A stretch of DNA of 64,000 nucleotides from Corinectria fuckeliana. Its lineage: Eukaryota; Ascomycota; Sordariomycetes; Hypocreales; Nectriaceae. This document shows positions 1 through 12,066 of this stretch, in pieces. A program made the translations under genes and the position numbers. The notes below the pieces were generated by a model. That model worked only from the letters and a program-made list of their open reading frames with translations. It was not told the origin of the DNA and searched no databases. The stretch spans positions 310,001 through 374,000 of the forward strand of contig WPDH01000018.1 of the NCBI GenBank assembly GCA_019137255.1, read 5' to 3'. Positions within the stretch are counted from its first letter, which is position 1, and each line of letters opens with the position of its first letter.

Positions 1-993
1 TAGAACAGCCCGTTGGCCACGACCGTCTCCTCCTCGCCGGTCTTGTTGTTCTTGATGACGAGGTGGCTCATGAGGCCGTCCTCGCCGCCGCGGATCTCGG
101 TGGCGCCCGAGTTGAAGCGGACGCTGACCTTGGGGTGCTTGAGTAGGCGGCTGGCCATGATGTTGCTGGCGCGGAGGACGTCGCGGCGCACGAGGACGGT
201 AACGTGGCTGGCGTACTTGGTGAGGAAGGTGGCCTCCTCGGCGGCCGAGTCGCCGCCGCCGATGACGTAGAGGGGCTTGTTGCGGAAGATGGGGACGGCT
301 CCGTCGCAGACGGCGCAGGCGGAGACGCCGTTGGACCAGTACTTGTCCTCGCCGGGGAGGTGCAGACGGCGGGCAGAGGCGCCGGTGGCGATGATGATAG
401 CGTCGGCGGTGTGGGTCTCGTCGGGGTTGAACTCGGTCGTGTACTTGAAGGGGCGGGAGGAGAAGTCGACGGAGGCGACGGTGTCGGTGACGATCTCGGT
501 GCCGAAGCGCTCAGACTGCTTCTTCATGTTTTCCTGCGGGAGGGAGGGGGAAGACGTGTTAGGGGGGCCGTTCGCGTTTTGCGGGTTGGAGGAGAGATTG
601 GAGGGCTCACCATCAGGGCGCCGCCCATGATGCCGTCGGGGAAACCGGGGAAGTTCTCGACGTCGGTGGTGGTGGTCAATTGACCGCCGGCAGCGATGCC
701 GTTGGCCATGAAACCCTCATAGAGGACGGCTGTGGGCGTGGTCGGTCAGTTGGTTGGTCCGTTTTCGATGGCGAAGGTCGAGACTTACGCTTCAGCTCGG
801 CTCGGGCCAAGTAGATGGCGGCGGTGTGGGCAGCAGGCCCGGAGCCAACGACTATCGCGTGTCAGTCAGTCAGCCAGTCATTCATGTTTGTCCGTAACTC
901 TCGCGATAGTCCCTCAGAATAGGATGGTGGTAGTTGGTGGCGGTGGATGAAGGGAGGGGTCGACGACAACTTACTAACAACCTTGCTGTGCAT
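1..993 (-). CDS. TRR1: thioredoxin reductase (3' end cut off by window edge)
   Basis: This is the NADPH-dependent flavoenzyme that reduces thioredoxin in the cytosol (Neurospora cys-9 family). The joined exons are 993-975, 851-789, 729-611 and 533-1, all with GT/AG borders and kept in frame. The protein starts [20 protein letters not shown], where GSGPAA is the FAD-binding Rossmann motif. It continues with the FAD-contact stretch [17 protein letters not shown], the redox-active CAVC disulfide pair (CxxC), and the NADPH motif [10 protein letters not shown]. About 244 residues are visible; the family is usually about 320 to 340, so roughly the last quarter lies outside the window. The 19-nt first exon is characteristic of intron-rich fungal copies. 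The start is the ATG at 993, which gives the canonical MHSKV N-terminus. Confidence 0.95.
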
Positions 994-2232
994 GTTCCTG
1001 ACGCCGAACTCAGCGGATGGTCTGGTGGTTTTCTGGAAGGTAGTGGCGGCGACAGCAATAGAGATCCCAGCGCTGGAGCGAAGGGTCCGTCGAAAGGTAG
1101 AGGAAAACAGTTTGGCGGCTTTTCGGGGGGAGGAGTGGATGTGGATGGGGGGGAGGAGATATATATATATATCTCTCTGAACGTATAAGAAAAAAAAAAG
1201 AGCCACCTCAGGTCAGGACAGGTCAGGTCAAGCACAATAGGTAGGTACGCTTATTACGCACGTTCGGTTCGCACGCGCCTTCACACACCAACCTGCCTTA
1301 GCTTCACAGCCCAAAAGCACGCGCCTCACGACAAGAATCGACGGAATTGGATGGACGGAGATGGAGATGGATCTGGGACGGACCCTCAACGGTGACGGCG
1401 GGGTACTGTCGGAGAGAGTATCTTGCGCTGAAGTGCTGTACTGTATGTATGTAATTAGTGCTGCAATAGCGCGCCGCCGGGACCTAATTAACGAAGACGG
1501 ATGGAAGCCGGGCACAGTGCCACAACGAGCGATTGATTACGGCGCGGAGAGCCAGTGGCCTGCCACCTGCGAGGGGAGGGAGCCCTGGAGCGATTTCGGC
1601 CTTGACTGTTGCTGTTGGGTGGTTTGGACGACGGGAAGGGAAGACGACGGAGACCGACGACGGGCCCCGGAGTTATGCGCTGTGCTAACTAGAGATTGGA
1701 CAAGTCGATTTATAAGCTGGGGCCTTGCCGGGGTGGAGGTGGAGGCGCGTGCCGGAGTGGGCGACGCGGGAGTGGAGTTGGGGTGTTCTTTGGAATCAAT
1801 TTGCACAGACGGGAAGATGGGTGATGATAGCATCACACAGAGGCGGAGCCGAAAGATTGAATGTCGAGGCTCGGCCCTGATGTCCTATTTCGGCAGCTAC
1901 ATGACTAATCACCAATACCTTGGATTATACAGTCTACATACCTCAGGCAACTAACTAGGCCAACGAGAGGTGGTTAGTAGGTACCTAAGTAATCAAGTTG
2001 ATGCCAATACTTGGTCCACCGCCATCGTCTACCATTCTATGACAACTATCGCGTTTCTTTCTCCGACACATGAGCACGAAATGCATGGCCAGATCGGTGA
2101 TAGTTTACAAATCAGCCAGACGCAAGGTTCCCTCCCTTACTTACACATCAGCCAGCGGCTTGTAACAATTGCCCCCGTCTCTTTTCTGAGAGACCATGGC
2201 TGAGACACATCATCATCAAGGCTGAAGCATCA
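994..2232. other. intergenic region upstream of TRR1 and downstream of VPS53
   Basis: This holds the TRR1 promoter and leader and the VPS53 3' flank. An alternating AT tract lies at about 1159-1174 and a poly-A run at about 1189-1199; on the minus strand the latter is a T-run upstream of TRR1. An open frame on the plus strand at 1361-1954 (197 codons) has no recognisable domain and is not annotated. A TAGGTACCTA-type word lies at about 1977-1986. Confidence 0.6.
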
Positions 2233-4865
2233 TCATCGATGCCCCTCGTCCGCTCCCACGCTCCCATCCCTCTTCCCAAACCTAGCCCCCAGTGACCCGA
2301 TATCTCGCTTGAAGAACTTGCCAAAGTTGCGCAGGTTCTCGTTAATGGTCGCCTTCTCCATGCCGCTCGGCCCCGCCCCGGCCACGCTGCTCTGCGAAAT
2401 GTCCCGGGCCGCGCTCAGCAGCTTCTCCCCGAGCGACCCGGCCTCGAACCGCGGACCCCCAGACGAACCCGTCAGCGACAGCCCCGCTGCCGAAGGATTC
2501 ATCATGCCGCCGCCGCTGCCACTGCCGCCGCCGCCCAGTCCCGACGAAGTCATCAGCGGCGTCAGGAGGGGTGAGCTCGCCGTCAGCTTATCGTTGGACG
2601 TGCTGTCTCGGTGGATGCCGAATAGCTCAATCAGGTGCGCCTGGTCCGGCTTGCGCACTCCCTTGAGCTCCAGCATCTTCTTGAAGTTGGTGTCGGACCG
2701 GTCCGCGATGTGGATCAAGTACGCCTGCACCAAGCCCTCGGGTGGTGACGGCCGAACCTGCAACGTCTTGAGCAGCGGGTCTAGTCGGTTCATGCACTGC
2801 TGAACCCTCCTTACGAAGCTCGACGGCGGCGCGTCCTGCGACGACAGCGACGCGTGGTGCAATAGCAGCTTCTCAAACGCCTTGGTGAGGACGTACTTGT
2901 CAAGGAGCATCTATAGTAGCTTGGTTAGCTGCCCCGTCCAACCCTGCACGACAACATCGAAACGTACCTGCTCGGCGCCGACCTCGGATATTGGCCGGCA
3001 CTGCACTATGCTGTTGATGTAGCCCGTCGCAAGGTGCTCGACGAGGTTGTCGCAGAACGCCCTCGCGTACTGCTGCTTGGTGATGACCTCCAACACCTCC
3101 GCCGCCTTGCCATCCACGTGCTTTACAAGCTCGCCCACGTACGAACTCTGGTCCACCACGGTCTCCATCGTGCTCCAGTTCGTGTTCCTCATCTCCCGCC
3201 ACACCGGCTCGCACTCGACCTCGACCGTCCGCACCAGCGCCAACACCGACGCGCTGGCCACTCCGAGGAACGCGTCTGACTGCGACGAAAGGTCCACCTT
3301 GGGCATAAGCTCGTTGTCGATGCGCTTCTTGATGCTCTCTTCAAGCTGGTTCGTGTTGGTGTGCCAGAAATCAGCCGTGTTGAGCACCAGCACCACGTCC
3401 TGAATCGTAGGGCTTTGTGAGCCCCCACTCTGTAGAACTCGTAGCAAGACTTGTTGTGCGTATTCGTCTAGGTACTTGGCTAGCGTCTTTGACAGATCCA
3501 ATAGCCGTTCGCTTGTAGACAGCTTTGCGCATTGGGAAAGTGTGAGTTTGTAGAAGTGGAAGAGCTCAATGGCGGAAGTGATGACCGCCTGTGACGAGAA
3601 CTCTTCGTCCGGGGGGATGAGCGGCTGATTACGGTATTTGGGTATCATAGCTGCAAGCTGCCTGTCCTGCGACTCAACCCAGAGACTCAGGTATGGCTCG
3701 AAGGCAACCGAGATCAGCCCGTGGAAGCTGTGCGCCTTCTCTTCCACCGAACTAAGCGTGTCGATGCTCGCCCGTGACGATGTCGCAAACCGCTTCTCCA
3801 GGCTCTGCTCAAAGTCGAGCGTCTCCTGCAGGCAGCTCAGCAGGAGGTTGACGTCGATCTTGTTCCCATCCGTCCGCCGCATGCTCCTCTCCAAGATGCC
3901 CTTAAAGTCGTCCCGCGTGCCGTCGCAGAAGGCCGCCGCCAGCGTCTCGTTGGCCCTCCAGGGCGGCGGGAATATCATGGCGTGCTCGTCGTCGTGGGTC
4001 TTCATCATCCGCTTGAACCACGCGTACCGCCTGCCGATGTTATCCAGACTGCCCGCCTCGTCGTTGCCCCGGAACACCTGTCGGTACTCGCGCAGCTCCG
4101 TGTTGACGTACCACGTCATGAGACGTGCCTTAGCCGAGTCACCCAGCGCGTCCATAACCAGGCACGCCTCCACGAGCGTGCCCCTACGGAGGCCGACCTC
4201 GCTCTTGGCAAAGGCCATCTCGAAGTCCTCGCAGACCTGCTCCAGGAGCTCACGCTGCAGCTCCGAGACGCCACGGCTCAGCGTCGCAATCTGCTCGATG
4301 CTGCGGTAGCTGTTGAAGTGCTTCATGAGCTGCAGTACGGCTTGCAGCAGCCCCGCGCACTCGCGGTACTGCCGCGTCTTAGCCAGGCCCCTAAGCTGCT
4401 CATACGCCGTGGTGAGCATCTGCAGTCGCTTGAGGGCCGTCATGCTAAGCGTGAGGTTCTTCTTGGTGCCGTCGAGCCTCTTGATGTCGGCCGTCATCAA
4501 GGTGATGTTCTGTTCCGTCTCGATGGCCCGCGACCGCACCGTCTCGATCTTGCGGAAGAGCTGGGCGAGCTCGGCCTGTGCCGACTGCATGCGCTCGAGG
4601 CTGGAGTCGGAGCCGTAGGCCTGGGCGGTCTCGAGGGCCGAGATATCGGTCGAGAGAGCATTCTGACGGCTCTGGAGCGTTTTCGAGACCCGGCTGATGG
4701 ACGAGACGGCGGATGGGTGGGAGAAGAGGAGGTTGAGGTGGTCTATGGGGTCGTAGTCGACTGCCGGATGAAGTGTTGGACATGAGCCGCGTCAAAAGGC
4801 GCTACAGAAGACGATGGGAACTAACCTGCGTCCAAGACGGAAGTCTCAGCCAAGCTCCCATTCAT
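2233..4865 (-). CDS. VPS53: VPS53, subunit of the GARP/EARP vesicle-tethering complex
   Basis: Vps53 works with Vps51, Vps52 and Vps54 to tether endosome-derived vesicles at the trans-Golgi network. The exons are 4865-4826, 4760-2968 and 2910-2233, giving an 836-residue protein. The N-terminus reads MNGSLAETSVLDA then VDYDPIDHLNLLFSHPSAV, the conserved Vps53 start around the NPIDHLN-type segment. A heptad-rich coiled coil follows (about residues 45-120), then the long helical Vps53_N region. The last exon carries the conserved C-terminal segment beginning MLLDKYVLTKAFEKLLLHH, followed by a low-complexity Gly/Ser-rich tail. The short second intron (2911-2967) ends TATAG directly before ATG, so the last exon alone looks like a separate gene. 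An upstream ATG at 4970 is in frame and would add 35 residues; the 4865 start is preferred because it matches the family N-terminus. Confidence 0.93.
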
Positions 4866-5306
4866 CTTGAGGTAGTATACCGCAGGAATCGCAGTCCCTG
4901 GGGCTTCAATTGGAGGCGTCGTTGGCTTTAGCCTTTGATGTTTGAAGCTCCAACTTCGACGCTCGTCCATCGTCAGCACGTGTCAACTGTCAGTCCGCCA
5001 TGACGCCTGAAAAGTGGATCCTTCTCCTTAGACCAGATCCCCTGAAAACTGGTGAGCTCAGTGCTAATAATAGAGGAGCTCGGCTTTCCCATTCCCAACT
5101 GCTTGCTTGGAAGAATATCGCAAAGTTTTGCATGAACATTGTATCTAGTCCTTAGAGTAGAAAGAAGCATTTATTTTGTAAAGACAAAAGTTAACCAATC
5201 ACATAGAAGGAAGTGCAGATCCAAAGGGCACGAGATGGATACTGGATACTATGTGTTCGCTGACTTTACCAGTTACCACAAAATATACTAACTCAGGCCG
5301 TTCCAT
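4866..5306. other. intergenic, VPS53 promoter and 3' flank of the FN3 gene
   Basis: This is a head-to-tail spacer between two minus-strand genes. It includes the in-frame upstream ATG for VPS53 at 4970. Nothing else distinctive is seen. Confidence 0.5.
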
Positions 5307-8300
5307 TTATTCGCCTTCCGCGGCCCTGTCGATTTCCAGGCTTTCCTTCTCCCTGGCCGGTGCATCCTTACCCTTCTTTTTCATCGAGAACCGCCACGTG
5401 CCCATCCGTCCCTCCTTAGCCTCTTTGCCCCGGGAACTCGTCGCGCCTAAAGAAGGACTGCTCGTCATGCTTTCTAAGCTGCGGCCTAGCTGGGAGAAAT
5501 CCTCGCCGAGGTCGTCCATGTCGCCGATGCTAGAGCGATGTTCCGCAGACAAATTCTTCTCCGAGTACGTTGCGCTACCCGGTCCCTTCTTAAAAAGCCC
5601 CGAGTCCTTACCCAGCCTCGACGACAAGCTAAACTTACTCGAGCTTCCCTTGCGGAACAGTTTCTTAACAACATTCTCGGGATCTTTGTAGCTCGAGGGA
5701 GTCATGTCTGTGGTTGAGTTGGAGGCCGTTGTGTCAAGATTGAGAGACTCGTGGGATTCCGATACTGATATCAGAGTGTGGACAGAATGTCCGTCTCTGG
5801 ATATCCGCGATTCTGGGGGCGAATCGTCAAGACTATTAGGGAGTTCAATGGAAGGGGTGGCAACCTCCTTGCCTTTGAGCCTACCCTCCTTGGATTTGTC
5901 TCGATGTCGATCCTTCTCCTTGCCTCTGGTTTTCTCCTTCTCGGGGCTAGAGTCCTTGTCTCGCTCCTTGCGGAAGATATTGGCCATAAATGTAGGCGCA
6001 GCGGGATTAAGTCGTTGACTGATGGATGCCCTGTGGTTAGGAGGGCGGGAACCGATGACTCCGACTTGGCTAGGTGACGTTTGTGGATCTAGCAAGTCGT
6101 CCTCGTCCAAGATCTCGTCCTCCGCGGATGCGAGTGTCGTTTCCAAGGCTGAAGGGGATCCATGAATCGATGGGCGTCGAGAGGGGTTCCGCGATGTCCA
6201 GCGTCCTTCGTTGGGAGGGGACCAAAGGCGATTCTGGGAGAGCATCGAGATCTCCCCCGGTGCTCCCCAAATGGAGCCGCTGTCAGTCGACGGCCGTGGC
6301 AGCTCAGACGATGAGATGGAAGCTGGTCGAGAATTCGTCGGGTCTCTTTCAGGGAGAAGGGCGCCAGCAGAACTGGTGAACGGATTTAAGCGATGTGCGA
6401 ATGGCTTCGATGTTGGCATGGCACTGGTGTGGCTTCCTTCCAGTGTAGAATGCCTAGATCTCCACGAAAAGCTCATTCTACGCTTGGTGCTGTATTCGTG
6501 CTCATCCGTGCCGCGAGGAAAAGATTGGCTCTGGCCTGTCTTAAGGGCACCAATCGGTATTCCGCCATCGTCGGGTATCTTGGGTGCTCTATTCCGCTGG
6601 AAAGTAGACAGAAGGCTGGTGAGTCTATGACCTGCCGCTGCCGGCGCAGTGGGCGATGCGGTCAGGCGGTCCGGTTGCATCTCACCGTCAGTATATTTGG
6701 GGAAAGGCAAATTGTGCGAAGAGCCTTGCGGGCTTGAGAAAAGACTCGGAGAGCGGCCCGAGGAAGCCGGCGACTGAGAATCATCCTCTTCGGCAGTGAT
6801 AGCTTCCGGCAAATACGAGGTGTGATGTAGCCTTGCTTCCGGCCCCTCGAAGGTTTCGTCAAAGATGTCGGACGGGAGCAGAGAGTGTGCAGTCGGACTC
6901 AGTGGCCCGCTGGCAGCTCTCATTTCATCTTCGGTTTGATGTTCACCAGGACCATCGGCAGCCATGTCCATGAAGGGCCCAGGTGCAAAGCTAGAGCGAG
7001 TGAACCCCGACGACGCCAAGAAGGTGTTTTCTGGAATAGCGAGTTGGGTAGGTGGAGGTGAAAGATTGACATTTGAAAGAGAGTTGCTGTTTTGACTGTG
7101 CCGCCTGTTGACCTGAGACGACGATGAGGGATCGAACTCATGGGAAGCCACCTCTGCTTGGTTGTTATAGAACGCAAGACCAGATTGGTGTTGAATGCTC
7201 AGTTGCTCGCCCAGAACTCGAATATGCTGGTCCAAGTGGTGTCCCTTTTTAGTTTCTGCAACGAGTTGGTTGTGCAGCTCCTTTCTCCTCGCCTCCCAAT
7301 CGCGCCGCATCTGGTTATCGGTCTCCTTCCACTGTTCATCGTCGCCACCGGGGAGCTGCTCACGCGCAGCTTTGAGGTCCTGAAGTTGCTTCCCCTTGTC
7401 CTTTAGCTCTGCCTCCAGCTGAGTGCAGTTTTCTTGAAGCTCACTATTAGTCTCGTCGAGCTTAGCAACGTTAAGGTCACGTTGCCGCTCCAGCTCTTTC
7501 TTCTGCAACTCAAACCCCTGTCGTTCCTTTCTCATACGTTCGATGTCGTTTTCGGATTTCGCAATGCTGTCTCGAATTTTGGATTTCTTGGTCTCCTTGT
7601 CCTTCAACTGCTGCTCCTTTCTGGCGCGTTCCTTTTCCGCAGCGCGCATATGCTCCATGGTACTGCGGACCAAGGCTTTGAGTTGCGCCGTTTGCTCCTC
7701 CTTCTCCTTGAGAGCCTGTCTCTTGCGGTCCTTTTCTTTCCTCAGCTCATCCTCTTGTTGCTGAAACTCGGCCTCGTCCTTGGCACACTGCGATAGAGTG
7801 TCGTCTATCTCCTTTCGGATGCCTTCAAACTTTTGATTCAGCTCCTCTAAAGACATTTCGGGACCATCAGTAGCAGAAGGCTTAATCTGAGGGTGTTCCG
7901 TACTCGCCACGGAAGGTGAGTGTTGTCGTCGATTTATCGTATTTCGGCGTTGGCTAGGGGCGATGGTAGTAGTGTCGGCTGCAGGCGCGGCGTTGCCATC
8001 GAGGACAGGCGCAGCCTCGACGGATGGTACGGAAGGTCTGTGTGCATCCCCGTCGTCATTGTCGTCGTCCGACTTGTTGCGAAGGTAATCGTGGTTGGCG
8101 AAGCTGGTGGGCATTCTGCCGTTGCCGAGTTTGGGTTTTCCATCCTTGCCAAAGGTTCGCAAGCGCACGACCACACTTCCCGCCTGAAAGTTATTTGGGC
8201 CTACAGCAACCACGCGGATGTTGTAGAAGTGATCCGGCTTCAGCCCCGTGACGGTAATGGCAACTTCATTGCCCGGCGAATCGCCCACTATAACAAGCGT

Positions 8301-8948
8301 TGTTAGCGTCACGATCGGATCGGCCGGTGTCCTCGGCCTTGCATTGAGAATGGGTTGGGCAGCTAACCATGGACGCCGTTGACTTGAATCGAGTATTTCT
8401 GCACAGGGCGGTTGTTGGGGGGTCGGGACCAGGTGAGGGTGGCAGCATCTGCCCGAATTCCAGCAAGCGAAACATCGGGAGCTTCTGGGACATCGACCCC
8501 GAGGATGTTGATGAGGTCGGGCACAGGCTTCCATAGCGTCTGCCACGAGCGGTGCAGCAGCCTGAGCAGGAAGTGCGCGGTTAGCGGGCGGAGGAGACGA
8601 GACGACAGGACAGTCAATCAATCCTTGGTAAACGGGTGAGGGGACGCAGATGGTGATTGTATGAGAGGGGTAGCAATGATCAACTCACCAGACGACGGCA
8701 CCCAGGGTCAAGACCATCCTGAAGTGACGGATGAGCAGCACATGGGGTCGAACTTGAAGCAATTCTTCGAGGCGAGCGCGGGACACGGACATGTGCACCA
8801 GGGCGCGGCGAGGGTCGAGGAACAGAGTGAGGCCGCAGAGCAGGGCGTAGACGAGGGCCTTGCGGTAGCTCGCGTGCGGGCTATAGACCCACCAGTATCC
8901 GAGGACGCTGAGGATGAGAGATATCAAGACGGGCAACTCCCATGACAT
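5307..8948 (-). CDS. membrane-anchored fibronectin type III / coiled-coil protein
   Basis: The exons are 8948-8689, 8561-8368 and 8287-5307, encoding 1144 residues. The N-terminus has two hydrophobic stretches (about 5-24, LISLILSVLGYWWVY, and 33-49, ALVYALLCGLTLFL), which suggests an ER or other endomembrane anchor. A fibronectin type III domain follows at about residues 110-210 (APDVSLAGIRADAATLTW through GLKPDHFYNIRVVAVG), spanning the second intron. A strongly charged coiled coil lies at about 294-517. The remainder is Ser/Pro-rich and probably disordered, with basic patches and a Lys-rich C-terminus. It belongs to a conserved but poorly characterised family of filamentous ascomycetes; I assign no biochemical role. 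The start is chosen at MSWELPVL so that the hydrophobic segment is N-terminal. An in-frame upstream ATG-type start near 9077 is possible. Confidence 0.85.
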
Positions 8949-11900
8949 GTTCTCAGCGCGGTCCCGGCCTGGAATAAAATGCTGCAAGACAGACCCGGGC
9001 GTCGTGTCGTGTGGGATGGGAGTTGGTCGGCAGACGGCAGAAAAAAGGCGGGTAGTCGAGCTTCGAAGGCCAGGCATGATCTCTTCCCCAGTAAATCTCG
9101 GGAGTCGATTGGCGGCAGGGGTGACAGAGAGGAGCGAGGGAGGGTTTCAGTGGCCGAGCGGGCGGCCGGCACTGTACAAGACGCTGTACGTTGAGGTAGC
9201 GCGGGTAATAGGTGCGCTGGGGTGCGGCCTGGAAGTGGTGGTGGTAGGCGCTAGAACTTCGATGCTGGGTACTGTGTTTTGTGCACGGTGAGACTGTAGT
9301 TCTGGGGCAAACCACAAGACATGCGTTTTTCATTCGTCCCTTCGGGGGGCCCATCGCATCACGCTGGCGCTTTGACAACCATTTATCTGTTTGGCAAAGG
9401 ACGTGCGCGCATGGTCATCACAGAAGTGCATTGGGGCAGTATTTAAAGAAGCAGCAAGCGTACAGAGTAACTTGATACAGTTTACAGGCGCAGTAGAATA
9501 GACTCGGAGAAGGGCAAAGCACCCTTTTGGCTTGCATATGAAGTGTGCATTCGACTGATCAACAAAGCATGGGCACAGTGCACGGGGACGGGACCGTACA
9601 GCCTTAGTGGTGATGTTCGCGGCGACCGTGAGCGGAAGCATCCCAATGCGTCTCAACGATGGTTCCCGTAACTTGATTTAGAGTTAGTGACCATGTAACT
9701 ACTTGGTACCTACCTAGGTACCTACTAGTAGTGAGTAGGAATGGACTCGGGAAAAAATGCAAGTGTACTATAGTAGAATGTGCGACAGAAAATTCATCCC
9801 CTCGGTCAGTTGCTACTAGTTGTTTTGGGGTTCGTCATTGTGAGCCGTATCTACCAGATATTTACGGAGTAGAACTTCTTGGAATCGGATTTCACCGAAA
9901 TTTGGGGATTAGCGACTCCGGTCCGATAAGACTAAAAACGGAATGTGGATATGCTCTCGCCGTCATACGTACTTCGTACGTAGGTTGTTCATGCAGGTAT
10001 TTGTGAACATGAGAATGTAAAGGGAGGAGTCAGATCGAAGTCAAAGAACGAACGTAGATAATGGCTGCACACCGTTTTTCTCTCCACCGGATACTGTACC
10101 GCCTGGCCAAGTCCAAGATCAAGCTGCATGCCGGAGAAATATCCCGCTACACCGTCAACCACACGAGGAAGATCTTGTCAGCCAGGGCCGGGGATCGCCT
10201 CGCATCTCACATTAGCGCCTATTCGCTCTTCTTGGCTTCCACGGGCAAACCAGGTTGCTAGGCACTTGCTGTGATTTAGTTTCGTTACCCAGGTTAGCAT
10301 TCTCCGCAACATATAATTTTTGTTAGCGACAAGGTGGAACAAGCTTCCGATGCCCAAAACAAGGAATTGGATGCCAAACAAGTGAGACATCAATGGCATG
10401 ACAACATTCCCTGACGCCTAATAGATGCTGCAAGCCGGCCGCGACCGCAAATTGATAACGGATCGAGTTATGGGCCTGTATTTCGTACGAAATGATGGAC
10501 CATGTTCTTACAAACGAACAAGTACAACTGTCGGGTGCCGGCTTCTACGGAATTGAAAGCAAAGCGCTTCTAGACTAAGACAGGCATTGTCAAGCTCATG
10601 ACATCAAACCACCTTGGCACCTGATCACTTTTCCTGACCTAGCCAGGTTCCAGAGAGAAATGCCCGAGTGTGGATATTGCATTACCTTAGGTAGTCTGAG
10701 AAGTGCCCTCTGCCTTGGTGAAAGAGGGAGGATGACGGAAGAATAGCACATGATGCACGGTGAGCCGCGGCTAGTTGAAGAACATCCATGCATCTCTCCT
10801 CAGGAACTAAAAGTTGCTCGGCGCCGAGACTGTCATGACCCACGTGGGGAGCCCGTCACTTCGAACATTTTTTTGATACTGAGTAGGCCTACGCATTATC
10901 TAACTGCTTATAGACAGGAAATATTACTCGGTGTGTCGGGATGAGACTACCCAAGAGCCTTCGTTAATATTCATGCATTTCCATGATCCTTCCTTGGTTG
11001 AGGATAATATCTGAATATATTCCCAAACCCTGACCAGCAACAAAGACCTGTGTGAGACCCCTCGTGACGATGTGATTTTGCCACGGCCATTGTTCTGAAC
11101 GAACTACGGATTCTCAATAGGATCCTTGTCCAGTACACGAGAGTTGCAAATCTGCGGCAGATATTGGCTGGTCTGGGTTGTCCACTTGTTGGTGTCAGGC
11201 GGCACTGAAAAAATCATGTCAAAAGCCTGTTGATGTGCCTCAATGTTGGGTCGCCCCCCAAGGCTGTATCATTACGTAGGTAATTAGTGAATATGTAGAC
11301 CTAAGTTATGGAGGCGGCACGTCCGTCCCGTTTGGCCCACTGCCACTGCCCCAGCCCACCAAACCGCTAGGCTACGTACGTATTTGTAGAGGCCCCAGTT
11401 GCCCAGATAGAGAGACCTGCAGGCTGTCGCATCCAGTCTGACTCTCGTCGTACACCGTCCAGTCTTATTGCATCGTTTCTTTCTTCTGCCCAGCGACTGG
11501 CTATGGCTTTCTTCTCTGCCTACTCATCTATCTACTTATCTTCCAGCATCACCAGCAAAGAGGGGGGAAGACACCAGCCTCGTCCTTGTGTTGTGTGTTC
11601 TATTCATCCCGCCCGTCCGTGCCGTGCCGTTGCCTTGCGCCCAACTCCTCCCCAGACGTTCCCCAACAATCTGATCCGCCGCGCTGTCTCGCTTTTCTTT
11701 CCCACCGGCTTTCCTCTCAACTGCTATAGCCTGCAGACCTACCCCAGCCTTAATCAGAGTCGGCTGATATCTTTTTCCTGTCCGCAACTGTCCGCTCTAT
11801 TTTCTTGCTCCTTTCCCGCCTCTTTTTAGTTTCGTTCGGGTTGTTTGTCTCGTCGTTGCCGCTGTCGTCGCTATCGCTATCGCTATCGCTGCCTCCGTCG

Positions 11901-12066
11901 CTGCCGTTGCCTTGTACGTCAACGCCCCAGTTTCGATTAAGCTTCTCTCGGTCGGATCGTCATCGACTTCTCGGCTCCTCCCACAACCTTCCCGCCCTTC
12001 CATCACCACCACCACCACCACCACCACCACCACCACCACATCTGCCCACTCGCCGGCCGCGCAAAG
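8949..12066. other. 3.1-kb intergenic region between divergent FN3 and PAH1 genes
   Basis: This region has no open frame with a recognisable domain. Positions 9660-11400 are richer in A+T than the flanking genes. A cluster of TACCTAGGTA-type words lies at about 9705-9725. From about 11460 to 12066 the plus strand becomes strongly CT-rich, consistent with the PAH1 promoter and leader. The small frames at 10061-10261 (+) and 9330-9656 (-) have no support. Confidence 0.6.
12004..12039 (+). repeat. (CAC)12 trinucleotide microsatellite in PAH1 leader
   Basis: Twelve uninterrupted CAC units end 27 bases before the PAH1 start codon at 12067. By position they lie in the transcribed leader and not in the coding sequence. 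Confidence 0.9.

Noticed and set aside
1361..1954. 197-codon open frame upstream of TRR1
   Set aside because: It has no recognisable domain, and the composition is that of spacer DNA with scattered GA-rich words.
2233..2910. Separate 225-codon gene after VPS53
   Set aside because: A 57-nt intron with good borders joins it in frame to the main exon, and the sequence is the VPS53 C-terminus.
3982..4785. 267-codon open frame antisense to VPS53
   Set aside because: The minus-strand frame encodes a clear VPS53; the antisense product has biased composition and no family.
9330..9656. 108-codon minus-strand frame between FN3 and PAH1 genes
   Set aside because: It has no domain, no clear start context and no splice partner.
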